From the NCBI GenBank assembly GCA_934661765.1, contig CAKUJT010000068.1:1-13229 (forward strand): a stretch of 13,229 bases of DNA, written 5' to 3'. Of this stretch, positions 7,903-13,229 are shown piece after piece. Made by a program: the position numbers and the translations under genes. Numbering within the stretch: the first letter of the stretch is position 1; each line of letters starts with the position of its first letter. Source of the DNA: an uncultured Senegalimassilia sp. (GTDB lineage: Bacteria; Actinomycetota; Coriobacteriia; Coriobacteriales; Eggerthellaceae). Below the pieces are notes generated by a model. That model was not told where the DNA came from and ran no database searches. It saw only the letters and a list, made by a program, of their open reading frames with translations.

Positions 7903-7942
7903 AAACGAGATTCCACTGATTTAATTATCTGGAATCTCGTTT
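7903..7942. terminator. Stem-loop terminator between convergent genes
   Basis: AAACGAGATTCCA (7903-7915) pairs perfectly with TGGAATCTCGTTT (7930-7942) across a 14-base loop. On the minus strand the stem runs into a seven-T tract, as expected for Rho-independent termination of the regulator transcript. On the plus strand it is followed by TTT, with further T-rich sequence some bases on, so it may also end the MFS transcript. It lies between the MFS stop (7864) and the convergent regulator stop (7970). Confidence 0.85.
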
Positions 7943-7969
7943 AAAGCTGTTTACTTTTTTTAATTTTTG

Positions 7970-9520
7970 TCAGGAAACATCCGGCACAGGCACACTTTGA
8001 ATCATAATTTGTATCTGACGTGCTACCATCTCATTATTTCTGTTCTGTGGAAATGCAGTTTCCCATATATGATGACAAGTATGATACATTGCCCTTACGA
8101 TAGGTAATTCCGTAGAAGTCAACACCCATGGTACATCATCTGTCAATTGTTTGGGTTCATTAAAGATACTGACACAAGTATTATTTTTGCACAATACATT
8201 CAAATCTCCCATCAATTGAGCGCTGCTATCATCTATAAGTGTTACTTCATGAATCTTAGTATGTGACTTCACATGCGTCAATACCTCCGCCATATTGTTC
8301 AGCAATTGTCGAAATTGATGATTTGAAATATAGATTGATTTTCCACAAAACAAAGAAACTGTATCAAGGTATATTTTCTCTTCGCCAAGCAATTTCAACA
8401 ATGCTTTTTTAGGAATTAAATATCTAAAATGGGCTTCCCCATCTCTACGCAAATCTTTTTTCAAACTCAGGCAAGCTTCAAGAATCTGATCACATAATTT
8501 CTGATCTACATTATTGTTTATCAATATTTCTTCCATTTCTGTCACTGGAATCAGATTAACAAATGGAAATCTCATATAAAGATACTGACTTTCCGGTAAA
8601 TTCACCATACTGGAAAGGAAATCCATATAAGAACCACTGTCTTCATGGAAATAAAACCTGAAACACGGTGAAGCCATCTTCAGTTTTTTTTGCATTACTT
8701 CAAGCATTCCCTGAACAGTCTCTTTGTCATCTGACAAATAAGTTATGTTCTCTTTCTGTTCTGTCTTTGCAGAATACTGCAGCATTGCCGCATGATCCTT
8801 CAATACCACACATGACTTCTCAATATAGTCTCCGTATCTTTCCTCATGAAAATATGGATAAACTTTCCCTGTCAAATATAAGGGCAACCACGCAAGTAAA
8901 GATTTTTCTAATTGATCTGATTTTCTACTCATAGGATGAATTACATAAATTTCATTTCCTCCATCCAAAAAATTTCTATTTAAATCTTTCCATTCCTCAA
9001 TATATTGCTCACTTTCAAAAAACCAATCTTGCGATTTATCAAGTGCACACCATAATTCCTGGGATGTCTCCAAGTCAGCCCCCATTCGGAGAATAGAAAG
9101 GATACAATTTCTTTTTCCCTGTGCACCGTAAAATTTGTACATAGATATTCTATCTTTCTTATTCTCAGAAATAATAAAATCCTGTATAGATACTTCCGTT
9201 GCTTCCACTTTTACAGCTTTTATCAGCCATTTCTTTAAATAAAGTTTTAGTCTGTCTTTGCTCACTGCATTCACATCCGGATAATCTTCTTCCAATAACT
9301 TACGAACCTCCGCATAATTGGAAGCTTTATCCAAAGACATCACATATTCTATCATCTGTTCAAAGATTTGAGAATTTGCTCTGAATTTTCTTTTATTGGT
9401 TCTCCATTTACTGATTAACGAAGAGTCTACATGCAACACCTCGGCCATTTCCATTCCAGATATATGAAATGTTTTTAGTAACATAGAAAAATTAGTAATT
9501 GGAACTTTGTCTCTACCCAT
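7970..9520 (-). CDS. Large helix-turn-helix protein of unknown family, probable transcriptional regulator
   Basis: This 516-residue protein has only its N-terminus readable. Residues about 10-45 look like an XRE/Cro-type helix-turn-helix: 'MLLKTFHISGMEMAEVLHVDSSLISKWRTNKRKF'. The turn lies near 30-33 and the recognition helix near 33-42 (S-S-L-I-S-K-W-R). The following 470 residues match no domain I can name. They include IHPMS (194-198) and a hydrophobic 'LLAWLPLYLTGKVYPYF' stretch (about 208-224), too interrupted by charged sequence to be a clear membrane helix. Another recognisable stretch is 'HFRYLIPKKALLKLLGEEKIYLD'. The C-terminal part could be a ligand or signal sensor (inference). The ATG at 9520 has GGAGGAGG upstream. 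The gene lies 58 bases after the PucR-type regulator on the same strand and ends at the 7903-7942 terminator. I do not recognise a characterised homologue. Confidence 0.8.
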   Translation of the reverse strand: MGRDKVPITNFSMLLKTFHISGMEMAEVLHVDSSLISKWRTNKRKFRANSQIFEQMIEYVMSLDKASNYAEVRKLLEEDYPDVNAVSKDRLKLYLKKWLIKAVKVEATEVSIQDFIISENKKDRISMYKFYGAQGKRNCILSILRMGADLETSQELWCALDKSQDWFFESEQYIEEWKDLNRNFLDGGNEIYVIHPMSRKSDQLEKSLLAWLPLYLTGKVYPYFHEERYGDYIEKSCVVLKDHAAMLQYSAKTEQKENITYLSDDKETVQGMLEVMQKKLKMASPCFRFYFHEDSGSYMDFLSSMVNLPESQYLYMRFPFVNLIPVTEMEEILINNNVDQKLCDQILEACLSLKKDLRRDGEAHFRYLIPKKALLKLLGEEKIYLDTVSLFCGKSIYISNHQFRQLLNNMAEVLTHVKSHTKIHEVTLIDDSSAQLMGDLNVLCKNNTCVSIFNEPKQLTDDVPWVLTSTELPIVRAMYHTCHHIWETAFPQNRNNEMVARQIQIMIQSVPVPDVS

Positions 9521-9553
9521 TTTTGCCTCCTCCTCCCCAAAATAATAATAATC

Positions 9554-9559
9554 ATTATA
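9554..9559 (-). promoter_or_regulatory. Possible -10 box ahead of the HTH regulator
   Basis: A perfect TATAAT on the minus strand lies 34 bases before the start codon at 9520. No good -35 is seen at 17-18 bases. It overlaps a small symmetric element, ATAAT-C-ATTAT (9548-9558). A separate promoter for this gene is possible but weakly supported. Confidence 0.3.
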
Positions 9560-9578
9560 TTAATTTCTGTCTACTGTT

Positions 9579-11027
9579 TTATATTTTATTTTTTAACTGA
9601 AAAATATACAACGATAACAGCATATATTCTCTTGTATATGCAGAGGCATCATCATATTGAAACAATTCTTCAATTCTTCTAATCCTATAAATCAGTGTGT
9701 TCTTATGTATTTTTAATTCCCTGGCAGTAGCTGAAACAGAACGATAATTCTGAAGATAACAAAAATATGTTTTAAGAACCTGCTCTTTATCTTTTATTTT
9801 ATTTTCACATAATCTTCTGATATCAGGATGACAAGCATAAATAAAAGAAAAATCCCACGCGTTTTCGATCATATAACGCACCGCATGTACATAAAAATCA
9901 GCAATCAACATTTTTTCAGTACTTTCACTATATTCTGCTGCTTTACAAGCCTGTTTATAAGCATACGGCAACTCTGTTAATTTTTTATACGGAAGGCTCA
10001 ATCCAGCTCGAAATCTTACATATTGTAAAAGATCATTTAATAATCTACTCCTATAAAGATATTCCAACTGAGTATCTGAGATAGAAAAAACAATATTTCC
10101 ATCATAATTTACTGCTAACACTTGTGAAAATATATTTTGTATCATATTTCGAACAGAAATAACTTTTTGTACTGATAGTTCTTCTTCAAACATCAGCACG
10201 CAGATTCTATAATCTCTTTCGGCTGACCAGCATACATACTGCTTCCAATATTCTTGTTCCGTATCTGATATAGTCTGACCAAGAAGCATTCTGGTAAAAT
10301 AATGCATCATCATCCCTGTTTGATCTGTTTTTTCCACAAGTTCCTTAAGAATTTCAGTAAGATATCCACTGATAAATTCTACCAGTTCCACATCCCCCAC
10401 GTTCAATTTACGATCATATTCCAAAACGTTGAGTCGTCCTATATTATTTTCTTTCCAAAATAATGCATAAGATACCATATTCATATGTATATTCTGATCA
10501 CAAAAACTATAAATCTCTGGTTTGCTATCTAAATAGTATTTGTTATTTCGTCCCTCCTTCATAAGATAATCTATAACCTTTGGTGAACTATAACCATGCT
10601 GTTTGAGATATGACCAGTCATTATTTATATCAGCTTCATCATATTGACTACTCATACTCAGAACTTTATTGCCACCATCAAGAAGAACCATAGGGTTATG
10701 AAATATCATCCAACTTTTTTCCATTATCATCTTGTAGTCCAGTTTTACTCTTGCCTGCTGTAAAATCTGTTCCCAATTCTGATAAAAATCGAATGTATCC
10801 TGTACAAGATTATAGATCTGCCTATAATCTTCCCCTAAAAAAATGATATATCCGCCCTCTTTTCCTGCATCACAAATCACATCTCTACCTTTTTGATATA
10901 TGAAAACACAATTAGGAACTACAGATAACCTTGCACTTTGCAGGTTTATAGGTGCATCTTCTGGAATATACAACTTTGGTTCCATTTGATATAATCGATT
11001 TGCAATCATCCACAAGTTAAGTTTCAT
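9579..11027 (-). CDS. PucR/CdaR-type transcriptional regulator
   Basis: This is a 482-residue regulator from the chosen start. The C-terminus carries the PucR-type HTH: 'NYRSVSATARELKIHKNTLIYRIRRIEELF' at about 427-456. Its H-K-N-T-L-x-Y-R-I-R-R-I core is the signature of the family (HTH_30). Upstream, residues about 265-370 are compatible with the degenerate GGDEF-like domain found in CdaR/PucR proteins. The N-terminal half (about 30-230) is probably the sensor. Family members include activators for sugar diacids, purines and proline, usually responding to a pathway compound. An ATG at 11042 gives five extra residues (MERAN), but GGAAAGGG sits just ahead of the ATG at 11027 and nothing suitable precedes 11042, so I chose 11027. 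The gene stands between the MBL-fold hydrolase and the HTH protein, all on the minus strand. It is a good candidate for the activator of this locus (inference). Confidence 0.88.
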   Translation of the reverse strand: MKLNLWMIANRLYQMEPKLYIPEDAPINLQSARLSVVPNCVFIYQKGRDVICDAGKEGGYIIFLGEDYRQIYNLVQDTFDFYQNWEQILQQARVKLDYKMIMEKSWMIFHNPMVLLDGGNKVLSMSSQYDEADINNDWSYLKQHGYSSPKVIDYLMKEGRNNKYYLDSKPEIYSFCDQNIHMNMVSYALFWKENNIGRLNVLEYDRKLNVGDVELVEFISGYLTEILKELVEKTDQTGMMMHYFTRMLLGQTISDTEQEYWKQYVCWSAERDYRICVLMFEEELSVQKVISVRNMIQNIFSQVLAVNYDGNIVFSISDTQLEYLYRSRLLNDLLQYVRFRAGLSLPYKKLTELPYAYKQACKAAEYSESTEKMLIADFYVHAVRYMIENAWDFSFIYACHPDIRRLCENKIKDKEQVLKTYFCYLQNYRSVSATARELKIHKNTLIYRIRRIEELFQYDDASAYTREYMLLSLYIFQLKNKI

Positions 11028-11032
11028 ATTAG

Positions 11033-11040
11033 CCCTTTCC
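11033..11040 (-). promoter_or_regulatory. Ribosome binding site fixing the PucR-type start
   Basis: GGAAAGGG on the minus strand ends five bases before the ATG at 11027. It overlaps the first codon of the alternative start at 11042, which has no site of its own. Confidence 0.65.
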
Positions 11041-11057
11041 ATTTTTAATGCACGAAA

Positions 11058-11085
11058 ACTACTCGGTTTTAAATAACCGAGTAGT
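11058..11085 (-). terminator. Stem-loop between the MBL-hydrolase and PucR-type genes
   Basis: ACTACTCGGTT (11058-11068) pairs perfectly over 11 bp with AACCGAGTAGT (11075-11085), with a six-base loop. On the minus strand the stem is followed by TTTT then C, a short U-tract. This fits a modest intrinsic terminator behind the MBL-hydrolase gene. Its position 30 bases before the regulator start would also suit an attenuator or an operator. Confidence 0.6.
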
Positions 11086-11139
11086 CTAACTCATCAACCA
11101 TATAACTCCATCATTCATGACGCTTCTTTGAATTTTTTG

Positions 11140-11862
11140 TTAATAATTCAATTCTGTATAATCAAAAAATCCTGCCTCTCCTAAAGTGTACAAAGACGCT
11201 TCTTTATAATCTGGTGGCTCCAATGGGATTTTTCCGGCATTTTCCGCTACTAGTTTTCCTTCCAAAAGGGCTTGTGCCGCCTGTATTTCTTTTTCTAAAA
11301 AACTTCTGTTCAGAGGAAAATCAAAATGAGCCGTATAAATAGTATCAAAATCTTTTCCATACTGTGTCTTCAATCTATGCAAGCTACAAATCAACGCTCG
11401 TAAATTTCTTTGAGGGCCAAAAATAAATACCTTTTTAAGAATAGTATCCCCACCCACCAAAATTCGTTCTGCTCTATTCAAGAGAACAATACTTCCATAA
11501 GTATGGCCTGGCATAAGAATCACCTCAAACACACGACCACCTATATCTATTATTTCACCATCAAAGATTGGATTTGGGATTGCATCTCCCGGTTTACATT
11601 TACAAGCATAATAAGCAAACTCTGATGGATGCATCAGAGTTCTTTCAAACTGATGATTACATCCAATATGATCACTGTCTGCGTGAGTGTTTACAAGGAT
11701 AACTGGGATATCCCCTACAAGTTTTGTTATTATTTCTCTCATGTTTCCCGGCCCATTTGTTGTATCAACCAACAAAGCAGCCTGATTCCCCCGGAACAAA
11801 AATGCTCTTCCAACAGCACCAGAAAAATACCAGGTATTATTGTTAATGGCAATAGCCTCCAT
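11140..11862 (-). CDS. Metallo-beta-lactamase-fold hydrolase
   Basis: This 240-residue, probably cytosolic metallo-hydrolase has metal-binding motifs in family order. HADSDH (60-65) gives H60, D64 and H65, with D62 replacing the middle His of the usual HxHxDH. H120 is in MPGHTYGS, D139 in VGGDT and H179 in YTAHFD. The N-terminal 'LFRGNQAALLVDTTNGPGNM' is the usual MBL beta-strand start, where D33 precedes the first loop. The fold includes thioesterases, lactonases, glyoxalase II and phosphodiesterases, so the reaction is undetermined. Next to a Gfo/Idh dehydrogenase, a lactonase or thioesterase role is attractive, because dehydrogenation of a cyclic sugar yields a lactone (inference). The ATG at 11862 follows GGGAGGG. 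The gene starts 42 bases after the Gfo/Idh stop and is probably co-transcribed with it. The stem-loop at 11058-11085 follows it. Confidence 0.88.
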   Translation of the reverse strand: MEAIAINNNTWYFSGAVGRAFLFRGNQAALLVDTTNGPGNMREIITKLVGDIPVILVNTHADSDHIGCNHQFERTLMHPSEFAYYACKCKPGDAIPNPIFDGEIIDIGGRVFEVILMPGHTYGSIVLLNRAERILVGGDTILKKVFIFGPQRNLRALICSLHRLKTQYGKDFDTIYTAHFDFPLNRSFLEKEIQAAQALLEGKLVAENAGKIPLEPPDYKEASLYTLGEAGFFDYTELNY

Positions 11863-11904
11863 AAAGAATCCCTCCCATTCCTGACAACTATCACAAGCTT
11901 TGGA

Positions 11905-12945
11905 TTACTCTATATGATTCAAAGTTTTTCGAATACGTTCCATAGTAGTTGCCAGCTCTATACTATGTTTATATGATACATCGTCAGATTCTTTTTTTCC
12001 TTCCAAAATATACTGGGATACCGATTCAAACTGATATTTAAATCCCTCACATCCATTACCTTCATACGGATCATCAAAAGATTCTTCCAAATCGTTGTAC
12101 CATAAATGATTTTTATGTGTGTACAATGAAGCATGATACGGACAAAAAAACGGATTCCCTATCAAAATTTCACCTTCTGTTCCACTTATACGAGCTATAC
12201 TCTGGGTTCTGGCAGTCCATGAACAAGATAACATAGCTCGTCTGGAAGCTCCCTCATATGAAAGAATAAAGCAAGAATTCAAATCTCCTCCATCCGGACG
12301 ATCAATTCGTTCAGATACACCAATTATTTTCTCAGGAAGCTGATTATATACAAATTGAGCAAGGTTCACACTATAGCAACCAAATTGCGATAATGCTCCT
12401 CCACCTTGAGATATATTATTTCCCCAATGGTTTGCATCATTAATATCAACCCCAAAAGTCTGAATTGGACATCCGAAAGTTGCAATCACTTCCACTACTT
12501 CTCCGATTCTGCCTTCCTGCATCCACTGTTTCGCTTTTCTCATAGCCGGAAAATAATTAGACCAAACACCTTCTGCACAAAATACGTTGTTGTTTTTTGC
12601 ACATTCAAAAATTTCAACAGCATCTTGTGCATTTTGAGTCATTGGTTTTTCTACTAAACAGTTTTTTCCTGCATTCATTATTTTAAAACATTGTTCTTTA
12701 TGAAGCCACGGAGGAGACGCAACGTAAACAATATCTACATCTTCTCGTTTTAGCACATCTTCTATGTTCGTATAGGCAGTTGCATTTACAAGTTGATTGC
12801 TTTCAATAAAATTCTGAGCTTTTACATAATTGGAAGAACAAACTGCTACAATCTCATATGTGTCTGCCTGTCTCATTTCTTTAATTACCCTGTTGGCAAT
12901 TTTTCCAAGGCTCCACATAGCCCACTTTACTTTTCTTTTACCCAT
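11905..12945 (-). CDS. Gfo/Idh/MocA family oxidoreductase
   Basis: This is a 346-residue NAD(P)-dependent dehydrogenase of the glucose-fructose oxidoreductase/inositol dehydrogenase family. The N-terminal Rossmann fold begins 'VKWAMWSLGKIANRVIKEM', where WSLGKIA takes the place of the usual G-x-G-x-x-A loop. VASPPWLHKEQCFKIMNAGKNCLVEKPMT (75-103) contains the conserved EKP (99-101), whose K100 is the usual catalytic lysine. 'AEGVWSNYFPA' (124-134) opens the C-terminal domain. GGGALSQFGCYSVNLAQ (181-197) is the family's conserved helix; the Asp normally found in 'GGGxLxDxGxY/H' is Gln187, while Tyr191 is kept. The ATG at 12945 follows AAGGAG. It is the first gene of a probable operon with the MBL-fold hydrolase 42 bases downstream, and is preceded by a promoter and palindromic operator. 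The substrate is probably a sugar, polyol or related cyclic compound, but unresolved. Confidence 0.93.
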   Translation of the reverse strand: MGKRKVKWAMWSLGKIANRVIKEMRQADTYEIVAVCSSNYVKAQNFIESNQLVNATAYTNIEDVLKREDVDIVYVASPPWLHKEQCFKIMNAGKNCLVEKPMTQNAQDAVEIFECAKNNNVFCAEGVWSNYFPAMRKAKQWMQEGRIGEVVEVIATFGCPIQTFGVDINDANHWGNNISQGGGALSQFGCYSVNLAQFVYNQLPEKIIGVSERIDRPDGGDLNSCFILSYEGASRRAMLSCSWTARTQSIARISGTEGEILIGNPFFCPYHASLYTHKNHLWYNDLEESFDDPYEGNGCEGFKYQFESVSQYILEGKKESDDVSYKHSIELATTMERIRKTLNHIE

Positions 12946-13013
12946 AACTTACTCCTTATCATAATCAGTACCTTTATTAATATCTGTAAAATTAACCATT
13001 GATTTGTATATTA

Positions 13014-13042
13014 ATTATATCAATGCATTATTCTTTTGAAAA
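13014..13042 (-). promoter_or_regulatory. Promoter of the Gfo/Idh-MBL operon
   Basis: On the minus strand, TTTTCA (13042-13037) is followed after 17 bases by a perfect TATAAT (13019-13014). Transcription would start near 13007, about 60 bases before the ATG at 12945. The -35 matches consensus at 4 of 6 positions. A palindrome directly upstream suggests help from an activator. Confidence 0.65.
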
Positions 13043-13043
13043 G

Positions 13044-13066
13044 ATATTGACAACATTTGTCAATAT
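13044..13066. promoter_or_regulatory. Perfect palindromic operator candidate
   Basis: ATATTGACAA (13044-13053) and TTGTCAATAT (13057-13066) are exact inverted repeats around CAT. The element begins one base upstream of the -35 box of the Gfo/Idh promoter, with its centre near -48 relative to the predicted start, a position typical for activator binding. Its half-site TTGACA/TGTCAA is the same motif that is repeated between the dehydrogenase and MFS genes. Confidence 0.65.
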
Positions 13067-13121
13067 AGCAAAATTGACAGATAAATGACAAGGCTATTTT
13101 ACTTTGCTCACATTGTTATTT

Positions 13122-13155
13122 CAATACTATTCGTTCAGATGAACGAATAGTATTG
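13122..13155. repeat. Inverted repeat with 16-bp perfect stem
   Basis: CAATACTATTCGTTCA (13122-13137) and TGAACGAATAGTATTG (13140-13155) are perfect complements separated by GA. Neither side is followed by a T-tract, so an intrinsic terminator is unlikely. It may be an operator, a recombination or transposon-end remnant, or the end structure of a gene to the right. Confidence 0.75.
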
Positions 13156-13229
13156 TCATTTATTTGCAGAAATTAGTTCAAGTATTCTGTTTATTTTAAC
13201 TTTAAATACGATAAAATAGAATTATCAAA

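Larger units (their letters stand above)
12946..13229. other. Gene-free control region upstream of the Gfo/Idh gene
   Basis: No credible coding frame is seen in these 284 bases. They hold the minus-strand promoter (13014-13042), the 23-bp palindrome (13044-13066), extra TGACA/TGTCA copies (starting 13075, 13086, 13154) and a 16-bp-stem inverted repeat (13122-13155). Any gene to the right begins or ends beyond the window. Confidence 0.8.

Noticed and set aside
9541..9552. Short AAT tandem repeat ahead of the HTH gene
   Set aside because: It has only about four units in AT-rich intergenic DNA. It is outside any coding frame and too short to argue for phase variation.
11410..11976. Plus-strand open frames opposite the MBL and Gfo/Idh genes
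   Set aside because: They are shadows of two well-supported minus-strand genes, with no conserved features.

Overview
This 13.2 kb window is AT-rich, densely coded and uses strong AGGAGG-type ribosome binding sites. Together with the gene families present, this suggests a low-GC Gram-positive anaerobe, most likely a clostridial or Lachnospiraceae-like gut bacterium. That placement is inference; no rRNA or other marker gene is present. The window reads as a catabolic or uptake locus with its own regulators. No tRNA, rRNA, CRISPR array, transposase or prophage gene was seen.

Left part (1 to 6285, all minus strand): a probable five-gene operon. In transcription order it contains an iron-type alcohol dehydrogenase, then a ribose/sugar-type ABC importer (double-ATPase subunit, permease, secreted binding protein), then a two-domain protein related to the UGSC (seleno)protein family that runs off the left edge. 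Gaps are 13 to 70 bases and no convincing terminator was seen between the genes.

Middle (6286 to 7942): a 292-base divergent control region packed with TGACA/TGTCA repeats separates this operon from a plus-strand gene for an oxalate/formate-antiporter-type (OFA) MFS transporter. A stem-loop terminator at 7903-7942 lies between that gene and the convergent regulator genes.

Right part (7970 to 12945, all minus strand): in transcription order, a Gfo/Idh/MocA-type NAD(P)-dependent oxidoreductase, a metallo-beta-lactamase-fold hydrolase, a hairpin, a PucR/CdaR-type regulator, and a large helix-turn-helix regulator of unknown family. Upstream of the oxidoreductase is a recognisable promoter. A perfect 23-bp palindrome sits directly against its -35 box, with half-sites of the same TTGACA/TGTCAA type as in the divergent region. 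This suggests that one regulator controls the dehydrogenase/ABC operon, the MFS gene and the oxidoreductase/hydrolase pair.

Working model (inference): a small sugar-, polyol- or acid-like compound enters through the ABC importer. The Fe-dependent dehydrogenase, the Gfo/Idh enzyme, the MBL-fold hydrolase and the UGSC-related protein process it. The OFA transporter moves a carboxylate substrate or product, and one of the two local regulators senses the compound. The substrate cannot be read from the sequence. The least understood parts are the UGSC-related protein, whose usual redox motif is replaced, and the large HTH regulator.
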